DNA of 7,386 nucleotides. Origin: Tannerella sp. GTDB lineage: Bacteria > Bacteroidota > Bacteroidia > Bacteroidales > Tannerellaceae. The translations under genes and the position numbers were made by a program. The notes below the pieces were generated by a model, which saw nothing but the letters and a program-made list of their open reading frames with translations, had not been told where the DNA came from and did no database searches. How positions within the stretch are numbered: position 1 is the first letter of the stretch; each line of letters starts with the position of its first letter. The stretch covers positions 1 through 7,386 of the forward strand of contig JAITPH010000017.1 of assembly GCA_031289515.1 (NCBI GenBank), written 5' to 3'. Of the stretch, positions 1 through 4,524 are shown one piece after another.

Positions 1-186
1 CCCGAATGCCGTCCTCTTGCCACCAAGAGCCGCATGTATCGCAACATCATTCTCGACGCGCACCTGATTGTTTACCGGATTACGGACAGACGAATCGAAG
101 TCCTCGACATTCTCCATGCAGCATCAAGCATCCGCAAGATTCGCGGAGTCCGCAACATTCGGATTGTAAGGCCGAATGGAGAATAA
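1..186 (+). CDS. RelE/ParE-family toxin, C-terminal part (5' end outside window)
   Basis: Frame 1 is open from the first base to a TAA at 184-186 and gives 61 residues with no start needed inside the window. The order of elements matches the last two thirds of a RelE/ParE-type TA toxin: a Lys/Arg-rich turn followed by RMYRNIIL, the strand HLIVYRI, then a turn and the strand IEVLDILHA, ending in a basic tail. These toxins are normally about 95-105 residues, so roughly 35-45 residues and the usual upstream antitoxin gene should lie to the left. By family knowledge the product is either a ribosome-dependent mRNase (RelE type) or a gyrase poison (ParE type); the fragment does not decide between them. 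Its stop lies 8 bp from the stop of the convergent fsr gene. The first in-frame ATG (residue 12) is internal to the domain and is not proposed as a start. An overlapping frame-3 ORF at 6-263 has no family character. Confidence 0.8.
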   Translation, partial: PECRPLATKSRMYRNIILDAHLIVYRITDRRIEVLDILHAASSIRKIRGVRNIRIVRPNGE

Positions 187-194
187 ACTTTCGA

Positions 195-1415
195 CTAATC
201 AATAATTTTCGGAGGCATCCTCTTTTTAAGATTCGGCAAAAACCAGGCAGCCAAACCTATTAACGGCATCATCGAGCATACGTTGTAAATGGCTTCAATG
301 CCGTAAATATCCGCCATTCTGCCGAGTATCGCGGAAGCTATTCCGGCAACTCCGAATGCGAAACCGAAAAACAGTCCCGACACAAGCCCCAGCTTATACG
401 GCAACAACTCCTGCGCATACAGCAGGATTGCCGGAAATGCGGACGACAGCATCAGCCCGGTACAAAAACTCGTCACCGCCGTCCAGAACAAACCGGCGTG
501 AGGCATAGCCAGGGCAAACGGAGCCGCGCCAAGTATGGAAATCCATATCACGTACTTTCGCCCGATACGGTCGCCGACCGGGCCGCCCGCCAGCGTGCCG
601 ATCGCCGTCGCTATCAGAAATACGAACAGATATATCTGCGACTGCTGCTCCGTCACGTCGAATTTATGTATCAGGTAAAACGTGTAATAGCTCGACAGAC
701 TTGCCATGTATACATATTTCGAGAAAATCAGAATCAGCAGAATCGCGATGGTAAAAACCGTCATGCGTGGCGACAGTGGCGATTGCCGCACTGTCGTCGA
801 CGCCAGAGACTGTTGCCTCAACTTCTGCAAATATCGCCTGTACCAGCTGCATACCGGCGTCATTACCAATATTGCAGTCAGCGCCAGAATCGAGCAGTAG
901 GCTATGTTCTCGCGTCCGTAAGGCGTCACCGCGAAAGCCACAAGCAACGGACCCAGCGAGCCGCCAAGATTGCCGCCGACCTGAAAAAGCGACTGTGCAA
1001 GTCCGCGCTTCCCGCCCGAAGCAATCGACGTCAGACGCGAGGCTTCGGGATGCAGCGTCGACGAGCCGATGCCGACGGAAAACACCGACGCCATGACCCA
1101 CCCGACCGTATCGGCAAAAGCCAGTGAAATCAACCCCGCCAGCGTAAACGTCATGCCGGCCGGCAACGACCATACCGAAGGACGCTTGTCGAAATAAAAC
1201 CCCACGACAGGCTGAAATACGGAAGCAGCCAGCTGATAAGTAAGCGTTATCAAGCCGATTTGTTTGAAATTAAGCATCAAGTCGTTTTTGAGAATGGGAT
1301 ATGTAGCCGAGATGACCGACTGCAACATGTCATTCATGCAATGAATGACGCTCAGCGCCACTAAAATGCGAAACATCGTTCCGCTGACCGGCTTTGTTGA
1401 AGGAAATTGTTCCAT
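195..1415 (-). CDS. fsr: MFS efflux transporter, fosmidomycin-resistance (Fsr) type
   Basis: The 406-residue inner-membrane protein has the twelve-helix layout of the major facilitator superfamily and resembles Escherichia coli Fsr along its whole length. Near-identical blocks include the first helix with HCMNDMLQS (about 25-33), QPVVGFYFDK (68-77), HPEASR (122-127), GLAQSLFQVGGN (138-149), ILLILIFSKY (225-234), SSYYTFYL (241-248), the second-half motif A GGPVGDRIGRKYVIW (277-291), and YAQELLP plus SGLFFGFAFG (333-355). Fsr is a proton-driven exporter associated with fosmidomycin resistance in E. coli; the natural substrate here is unknown. The start at 1415 gives the usual family N-terminus (short polar lead, then helix 1) and lies about 20 bases after a good -7 box, behind the A/G-rich leader GACGAAAAAAGAAACT. 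The gene stands alone on the minus strand. Its stop (195-197) faces the stop of the RelE/ParE-type fragment. The base composition is clearly more GC-rich than the neighbouring TA genes. Confidence 0.93.
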   Translation of the reverse strand: MEQFPSTKPVSGTMFRILVALSVIHCMNDMLQSVISATYPILKNDLMLNFKQIGLITLTYQLAASVFQPVVGFYFDKRPSVWSLPAGMTFTLAGLISLAFADTVGWVMASVFSVGIGSSTLHPEASRLTSIASGGKRGLAQSLFQVGGNLGGSLGPLLVAFAVTPYGRENIAYCSILALTAILVMTPVCSWYRRYLQKLRQQSLASTTVRQSPLSPRMTVFTIAILLILIFSKYVYMASLSSYYTFYLIHKFDVTEQQSQIYLFVFLIATAIGTLAGGPVGDRIGRKYVIWISILGAAPFALAMPHAGLFWTAVTSFCTGLMLSSAFPAILLYAQELLPYKLGLVSGLFFGFAFGVAGIASAILGRMADIYGIEAIYNVCSMMPLIGLAAWFLPNLKKRMPPKIID

Positions 1416-1434
1416 AGTTTCTTTTTTCGTCCCG

Positions 1435-1442
1435 CAAAAGTA
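1435..1442 (-). promoter_or_regulatory. Promoter -7 box of fsr (TACTTTTG)
   Basis: Read on the minus strand, TACTTTTG is an exact match to the Bacteroidota -7 consensus TAnnTTTG. It ends 19 bases before the fsr ATG, so the transcript would carry a leader of only about 12-16 bases. No convincing TTTG -33 box is present 19-21 bp upstream. A 5-bp inverted repeat (GAACA-N11-TGTTC, 1445-1465) lies just upstream, where a -33 element or operator would sit; it is short enough to be chance. Confidence 0.65.
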
Positions 1443-1521
1443 TGGAACATTTCGTCACGTTGTTCATTTCAGGGCGGAAATATTTTTCATGTCCGTTGTC
1501 AAGCAAGCTGCCTGCGAAAAA

Positions 1522-1564
1522 TCTTTATCTGTTTTTTGTTGATAATATTTGGATATGATAAAGA
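1522..1564. promoter_or_regulatory. Inverted repeat TCTTTATC-N27-GATAAAGA around the -33 box of the pemK-type operon
   Basis: Perfect 8-bp arms at 1522-1529 and 1557-1564 flank the TTTG -33 box (1548-1551). Type II TA operons are usually repressed by their own antitoxin-toxin complex binding a palindrome at the promoter, so this is a candidate operator. A repeat of this size and spacing can also occur by chance a few times in a window this long, so support comes mainly from its position. Confidence 0.3.
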
Positions 1565-1579
1565 AATGTCGTAAAATTG
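1548..1579 (+). promoter_or_regulatory. Probable promoter of the antitoxin/PemK operon (TTTG-N20-TAAAATTG)
   Basis: TTTG at 1548-1551 and TAAAATTG at 1572-1579 are separated by 20 bp, the expected Bacteroidota spacing. The -7 box has one departure from TAnnTTTG (A for the first T of TTTG). It ends 24 bases before the antitoxin ATG at 1604. A second near match, TAATATTTG at 1544-1552, has one base too many between TA and TTTG. Confidence 0.5.
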
Positions 1580-1603
1580 CACCGTTATTAGAATGAAAAT
1601 TGT

Positions 1604-1813
1604 ATGCAAACTATCCACATTGAAGTAATGAATCCTAAAGTTCAAAAGCTTTTATACGACTTGGCGGAATTAAAACTAATCCGCATGATTTCGCCTGCGA
1701 GCAAAAACCTGTTGCTTGATTCCGACGTAACAGATACTCATTTAGCGAGTGAACATGTATTGGCAAAAGACTGGTTGAATCCTCAAGAAGACGAAGCATG
1801 GAAAGATTTATAA
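1604..1813 (+). CDS. Small antitoxin partner of the PemK/MazF toxin (putative)
   Basis: This encodes 69 residues. The N-terminal half (IHIEVMNPKVQKLLYDLAEL) looks like a short strand followed by a helix, as in the dimerising part of many small antitoxins. The acidic C-terminus, with VLAKDWLNP (52-60) and EDEAWKDL (62-69), resembles tails seen on Bacteroidota antitoxins encoded just ahead of PemK/MazF toxins, where such a tail would bind and block the toxin. I do not recognise a named DNA-binding fold. The start at 1604 lies 24 bases after the -7 box; an in-frame ATG at 1628 would remove the first strand. The 3' end overlaps the toxin start by 16 bp, which implies translational coupling. Function is inferred mainly from context and the tail. 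Confidence 0.72.
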   Translation: MQTIHIEVMNPKVQKLLYDLAELKLIRMISPASKNLLLDSDVTDTHLASEHVLAKDWLNPQEDEAWKDL

Positions 1814-2133
1814 AGGGAGATGTCGTGGTGATTCCCTTCCCTTTTTCCGACCTGACTGCCATAAAAAAACGTCCGGCTCTGGTACTGTCCGATATTCCGG
1901 GAGATGATATTTTGCTTTGTCAAATTACGTCTCAATGCCCTGACGAAAAATATGCTGTACCCCTTTCATCAAAAGATTTTATTTCAGGCTCACTGCCTAT
2001 TTTCTCATTCATTCGGCCGACAAGAATTTTTACGGCCGACAAACAACTGATTCTTAAAAAAGCAGGTCACGTATCATCTAAACTGTTACAGGAGGTTGTC
2101 AGGAACATTATTTCTATTTTGAAAGTTTCCTAA
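1798..2133 (+). CDS. PemK/MazF-family toxin (mRNA endoribonuclease)
   Basis: The 111 residues match the PemK/MazF fold, a small SH3-like barrel that acts as a dimer and cleaves single-stranded RNA at short sequence sites. Family landmarks are GDVVVIPFPFSD (7-18), then KKRPALVL (23-30), whose Arg25 corresponds to the conserved catalytic Arg, CQITSQ (41-46), which supplies the conserved Thr/Ser, and SFIRPTRIFTADK (70-82), the strand seen in Bacteroidota members. Length is normal for the family and the ORF is intact, so the toxin is probably active. The ATG at 1798 lies inside the end of the antitoxin gene; the purine-rich AAGAAGACGAAG just before it can serve for ribosome entry. The last 48 bp overlap, antisense, the 3' end of the acetyltransferase gene. 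Confidence 0.92.
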   Translation: MERFIKGDVVVIPFPFSDLTAIKKRPALVLSDIPGDDILLCQITSQCPDEKYAVPLSSKDFISGSLPIFSFIRPTRIFTADKQLILKKAGHVSSKLLQEVVRNIISILKVS

Positions 2134-2691
2134 AAAATTACTTGCCGACGCATTTTGACTGATTCCATAGACCTTTGCATACAAAACATTTCTGACTTCG
2201 TCGAATCGTTTTGACAGGTCAATGTCTCCATAGCTCATCAGACACATCGGAACGGAATTTTTGTCGGCGCTGTAAGGCGGTTGCCGATAAGGAACGGCTG
2301 ACAGTTTCAGCCCAAGCTTTTCGTAAAAGCGGATGCGGCGGGCGCTCGTTTCGTCTTCGGGCTTCTCCACTTCCAATAAAAGCGGCAGAGCAAGACGATT
2401 CAACAGAGACCTGATAATCGTGCTGCCATATCCGTTTCCACGATATTTCTCAAGTACGGCAAAGTGTTCCGCATAAACGAACTTTTCGAAATTCCAATAC
2501 ATGATAAAGCCAACCGTTTCGCCGCTTTCCGTATAAATATCAACATGAAAAGCCTGTTCGGAGCTTGCAATCCGGACAACATCCTCAAATCGCCGTCTCT
2601 CGTCGGGCGGAAACGAAGTCTCGTAAATACCGCGCAAACTACGGAGCAATGCCTCATTCTGCGCCTCATAACTCAACAAATATTGCTGCAT
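2086..2691 (-). CDS. GNAT-family N-acetyltransferase
   Basis: The 201-residue cytoplasmic protein has the GNAT fold. After an N-terminal helix pair with FPPDERR (27-33) come the central strands (VGFIMYW, 60-66; FAVLEKYRGNGYGS, 77-90). The latter holds acetyl-CoA motif A (Arg84-Gly-Asn-Gly-Tyr-Gly89), and RIRFYEKLGL (119-128) is the usual motif B helix. The acceptor substrate cannot be told from the sequence. The start at 2691 begins the domain normally, and a -7 box lies about 40 bases upstream. The domain seems to end around YAKVYGI (171-177). The remaining 24 residues (Asn/Ser-rich) have no GNAT character, and the last 15 of them are encoded antisense to the pemK-type toxin. This suggests that the original stop was lost when the TA module came to lie beside it. 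Confidence 0.9.
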   Translation of the reverse strand: MQQYLLSYEAQNEALLRSLRGIYETSFPPDERRRFEDVVRIASSEQAFHVDIYTESGETVGFIMYWNFEKFVYAEHFAVLEKYRGNGYGSTIIRSLLNRLALPLLLEVEKPEDETSARRIRFYEKLGLKLSAVPYRQPPYSADKNSVPMCLMSYGDIDLSKRFDEVRNVLYAKVYGISQNASASNFLGNFQNRNNVPDNLL

Positions 2692-2699
2692 CTCACATA

Positions 2700-2711
2700 T
2701 AATTATAATTA
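2700..2711. repeat. 12-bp perfect palindrome TAATTATAATTA
   Basis: TAATTATAATTA is its own reverse complement and lies in the short leader between the acetyltransferase promoter and its ATG. It is made only of A and T in an AT-rich spacer, so it may mean nothing. It could also be a repressor half-site pair or a small leader hairpin. Confidence 0.35.
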
Positions 2712-2730
2712 AGACCCATTACAGGATGTG

Positions 2731-2738
2731 CAAAAATA
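2731..2738 (-). promoter_or_regulatory. Promoter -7 box of the acetyltransferase gene (TATTTTTG)
   Basis: On the minus strand TATTTTTG matches TAnnTTTG exactly. It ends 39 bases before the ATG at 2691. No clear TTTG -33 box is seen at the right distance. Confidence 0.6.
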
Positions 2739-2790
2739 GCTTTTTTCGGGACAGTACGTAAAAATAATCCAAAATAAAAGCATACTTACT

Positions 2791-2809
2791 CAAAGAAGCA
2801 TTATCTTTG
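2791..2809. promoter_or_regulatory. Inverted repeat CAAAGA-N7-TCTTTG over the yefM-yoeB -7 box (candidate operator)
   Basis: Arms at 2791-2796 and 2804-2809 are perfect 6-bp reverse complements. The right arm is the TTTG half of the -7 box, so a protein bound here would block RNA polymerase directly. YefM-YoeB complexes are known to repress their own operons through promoter palindromes, which makes this a reasonable operator candidate. The arms are short and chance is possible. Confidence 0.4.
2802..2809 (+). promoter_or_regulatory. Promoter -7 box of the yefM-yoeB operon (TATCTTTG)
   Basis: TATCTTTG is an exact and very typical Bacteroidota -7 box. It ends 22 bases before the antitoxin ATG at 2832. 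No TTTG is seen in the -33 position. The 13-mer GCATTATCTTTGT (2798-2810) recurs exactly at the tsaC promoter (3930-3942). Confidence 0.75.
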
Positions 2810-2831
2810 TACCGAAATTAATGATAAATAT

Positions 2832-3092
2832 ATGGCAGTATTACAGGTTACAAGCAAACAATTCAAAGAAAAGCAAAAGCTCTTTTTTGACATGGCCGAC
2901 TCCGGCAAGCAGATCGTCATCAAAAGAGGCGGTAAACAGGCTTATACGCTTACGCCGGTTAATGACGACGATATGTATTTCACACCCGAAATGACGGAAA
3001 AAATCAAACACTCTCTTCAACAGGCAAAGGAGGGAAAAGTAACCGGAGTTGCGAGCATTGAAGAGCTGCATAATCTTCTCGATTCATTATGA
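2832..3092 (+). CDS. yefM: YefM/Phd-family antitoxin
   Basis: This encodes 86 residues with the N-terminal Phd/YefM DNA-binding and dimerisation domain: VTSKQFKEKQKLFFDMAD (6-23), then the strand-turn-strand QIVIKRGGKQAYTLTPV (27-43). The C-terminal half (from about 49) is charged and helical, the part that wraps the cognate toxin. In the family, YefM neutralises YoeB and, alone or with the toxin, represses the operon. The ATG at 2832 follows an AT-rich leader 22 bases after a TATCTTTG box; an earlier ATG at 2821 is out of frame. The stop overlaps the toxin start as ATGA (3089-3092), so the two proteins are translationally coupled. An intact, normal-length member. Confidence 0.9.
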   Translation: MAVLQVTSKQFKEKQKLFFDMADSGKQIVIKRGGKQAYTLTPVNDDDMYFTPEMTEKIKHSLQQAKEGKVTGVASIEELHNLLDSL

Positions 3093-3364
3093 CTTACTGC
3101 ATTGAATTTTCCGACGATGCATTGGAAGATATCGTGAAGCTGAAGAAGTCGGAAAAAGGCGCTTATGAAAAACTCCGGAAATTATTGGAAGAGCTGGCTT
3201 TTCATCCGAGAAGCGGAACAGGGAAACCGAAAATCTTAGAAGGAGACTTGAAAGGCTGCTGGTCGCGCAGAATAACCTCAAAGCACCGATTGATTTATAC
3301 TGTCAATGACGCCATAGTAACCGTTTTAGTGGCATCAGCATACGGACATTATGGAGATAAATAG
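3089..3364 (+). CDS. yoeB: YoeB/Txe-family toxin with altered catalytic Glu position
   Basis: The 91 residues align end to end with E. coli YoeB, a ribosome-associated mRNA endonuclease of the RelE fold. Shared landmarks are the helical pair (11-37), HPRSGTGKP (39-47), GCWSRRI (56-62), KHRLIY (65-70) and the C-terminal HY. Arg67 corresponds to E. coli Arg65, and His87-Tyr88 to His83-Tyr84. The residue aligned with catalytic Glu46 is Lys48 (GTGKPK here, GKGKPE in E. coli); a Glu stands three residues later at 51. Four residues or fewer follow the HY pair (GDK). The gene starts by a 4-bp overlap with yefM, and its last 16 bp overlap the 3' end of msrC on the other strand. The identity is secure; whether the enzyme is fully active is open. 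Confidence 0.9.
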   Translation: MTYCIEFSDDALEDIVKLKKSEKGAYEKLRKLLEELAFHPRSGTGKPKILEGDLKGCWSRRITSKHRLIYTVNDAIVTVLVASAYGHYGDK

Positions 3365-3834
3365 GTAAGAAATTCCGCAACACATTTCAGATACTGTTCG
3401 TCCGTCAGGTCGAAATCATCCGGCTTGTCGCTGTCGATGTCGAGGACGCCGATTACGTTTTCGCCGTCGAACAGCGGAATTACGATTTCCGATTTTGAGG
3501 CGGAACTGCAAGCTATGTGCCCCGGAAACTGTTCCACGTCGGGGACTATAATCGTTTTTCGCTCTTTCCACGCTGTGCCGCAGACCCCTCTGCCGTAATA
3601 TATCCGCGTACAGGCGAGAGGCCCCTGAAACGGAGCCAGAACAAGGACGTCGCCCTTAACAAGATAAAAACCGACCCAAAAGAAACCGAACGCCTGCTTC
3701 AGCACGGCAGCCGTATTAGCCATATTTGCTATCAAATCCGATTCGTTTTCGAGCAACGCCTTGATTTGCGGAAGGATTGACCTGTAAAGCTCTTCCCTCG
3801 ACGCATTTTCCGGTATAAAAATGTTTTCAGCCAT
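3349..3834 (-). CDS. msrC: Free methionine-(R)-sulfoxide reductase (GAF-domain fRMsr)
   Basis: The 161 residues form a single GAF domain. Three cysteines, Cys75 (PLACTRI), Cys85 (GRGVCGTAW) and Cys109 (HIACSS), are spaced 10 and 24 apart, exactly as Cys84, Cys94 and Cys118 of E. coli fRMsr (YebR), which form its catalytic and resolving set. FWVGFYL (52-58), VPDV (97-100), IVIPLF (117-122) and GVLDIDSD (129-136) are also family hallmarks. The enzyme reduces free L-methionine (R)-S-oxide to methionine with thioredoxin (EC 1.8.4.14), which repairs oxidised free Met rather than Met in protein. It is cytoplasmic. The start at 3834 fits the usual N-terminus and lies 28 bases after a full promoter. 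The gene is a single-gene unit, divergent from tsaC and convergent with yoeB. Confidence 0.93.
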   Translation of the reverse strand: MAENIFIPENASREELYRSILPQIKALLENESDLIANMANTAAVLKQAFGFFWVGFYLVKGDVLVLAPFQGPLACTRIYYGRGVCGTAWKERKTIIVPDVEQFPGHIACSSASKSEIVIPLFDGENVIGVLDIDSDKPDDFDLTDEQYLKCVAEFLTYLSP

Positions 3835-3862
3835 GATGATTGCCGTTTAGTTTTATTGCCGC

Positions 3863-3895
3863 CAAAAGTAGTAATAAATTCGCCAATCATGCAAA
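3863..3895 (-). promoter_or_regulatory. msrC promoter (TTTG-N21-TACTTTTG)
   Basis: On the minus strand TTTG (3892-3895) and TACTTTTG (3863-3870) lie 21 bp apart, matching both Bacteroidota boxes exactly. The -7 box ends 28 bases before the msrC ATG. It lies back to back with the tsaC promoter, and the two -33 boxes are only 15 bp apart. Confidence 0.75.
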
Positions 3896-3910
3896 AAAAG
3901 CCAAGCATTT

Positions 3911-3941
3911 TTTGTAATGCACTCAACTTGCATTATCTTTG
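3911..3941 (+). promoter_or_regulatory. tsaC operon promoter (TTTG-N19-TATCTTTG)
   Basis: TTTG at 3911-3914 and TATCTTTG at 3934-3941 are separated by 19 bp, an exact match to both Bacteroidota elements. The -7 box ends only 8 bases before the ATG at 3950, so transcription should begin at or within a few bases of the start codon. This is the most complete plus-strand promoter in the window and probably drives all three genes to its right. Confidence 0.8.
3915..3935. promoter_or_regulatory. Inverted repeat TAATGCA-N7-TGCATTA filling the tsaC promoter spacer
   Basis: Perfect 7-bp arms (3915-3921 and 3929-3935) with a 7-base centre occupy the whole gap between the -33 and -7 boxes. A 21-bp symmetrical site in that place is what a repressor operator looks like. 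The arms are of a length that appears by chance several times in 7 kb, so position is the main argument. No regulator gene is in the window to assign to it. Confidence 0.4.
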
Positions 3942-3949
3942 TCGCTGCA

Positions 3950-4522
3950 ATGGAAAATTATACGGAAGATATTAGGAATGCCTGCAAGGTATTGAAGAAC
4001 GGCGGAATTATCCTGTATCCCACTGATACTGTCTGGGGAATAGGGTGCGATGCGACTGACGAAGAAGCCGTCAGGCGCGTCTTTGCGCTCAAGCAAAGGG
4101 TGGACAGTAAAGCGATGCTCGTCCTGATAGACTCGATGGCAAAACTTGGCGCATACATCGCCGAAATACCGGATATGGCATGGGACTTGACGGAATTGAC
4201 CGACAAGCCCCTGACGATAATCTATTCCGGCGCCCGAAACCTCGCCAAGAGTTTGCCGGGCGACGACGGCAGCATCGGCATAAGAATCACCGGCGAGCCT
4301 TTCTCGAAAACACTTTGCGAACGGTTCCGCAAACCTTTGGTCTCGACGTCGGCAAACGTTAGCGGCGCGCCTTCGCCTGCCTGTTTCCGCGAAATATCGG
4401 ACGGCATCAAGCAGGGCGTCGATTACGTCGTAAAATACCGTCAAGGCGACCGCACCAAAAGCAAGCCTTCGAGTATAATCCGGCTCGGCGCGGACAACTC
4501 TGTACAAATTATTCGGAAATAG
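3950..4522 (+). CDS. tsaC: L-threonylcarbamoyladenylate synthase (TsaC/YrdC/Sua5 family)
   Basis: This cytoplasmic enzyme makes threonylcarbamoyl-AMP from threonine, bicarbonate and ATP, the first step of the t6A37 modification of ANN-reading tRNAs (EC 2.7.7.87). With the start at 3950 it has 190 residues, the single-domain TsaC size; the extra C-terminal domain of Sua5 is absent. Motifs are LYPTDTVWGIGCDA (residues 22-35), the nucleotide-binding KQR...SKAM segment (about 49-56), LTIIY (near 87-91), IGIRI (near 108-112) and STSANVSG (near 132-139). The reading frame is open back to an ATG at 3917, but that would place the -33/-7 promoter inside the gene and add 11 residues (MHSTCIIFVAA) with no family character, so 3950 is chosen. 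No Shine-Dalgarno sequence precedes it. First gene of the operon; its stop is 2 bp before the next ATG. Confidence 0.93.
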   Translation: MENYTEDIRNACKVLKNGGIILYPTDTVWGIGCDATDEEAVRRVFALKQRVDSKAMLVLIDSMAKLGAYIAEIPDMAWDLTELTDKPLTIIYSGARNLAKSLPGDDGSIGIRITGEPFSKTLCERFRKPLVSTSANVSGAPSPACFREISDGIKQGVDYVVKYRQGDRTKSKPSSIIRLGADNSVQIIRK

Positions 4523-4524
4523 CG

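Noticed and set aside
211..227. Possible plus-strand terminator GAGG-CAT-CCTC followed by TTTTT
   Set aside because: The stem is only 4-5 bp and lies within the fsr coding end, where it encodes Met-Pro-Pro codons. It is too weak to call.
6..263. 85-codon plus-strand ORF at the left edge
   Set aside because: Frame 1 over the same bases encodes a recognisable RelE/ParE toxin end. This frame gives a His/Pro/Ser-rich sequence and runs into fsr.
498..1127. 209-codon plus-strand ORF inside fsr
   Set aside because: It is antisense to a clear MFS gene. The translation is Arg/Gln-rich with no domain pattern, as expected from a GC-rich shadow frame.
664..1173. 169-codon minus-strand ORF in another frame of fsr
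   Set aside because: It lies on the same strand as fsr in a different frame. The Arg/Gly/His-rich translation shows no family motif.
1345..1542. 65-codon plus-strand ORF across the fsr start and spacer
   Set aside because: It overlaps the fsr start and promoter antisense, has no upstream promoter, and shows no family character.
1..3834. Integron-like cassette array, suggested by TA genes between single genes
   Set aside because: No integrase and no attC-like imperfect palindromes follow each gene. The genes alternate in strand and the minus-strand genes have their own promoters.
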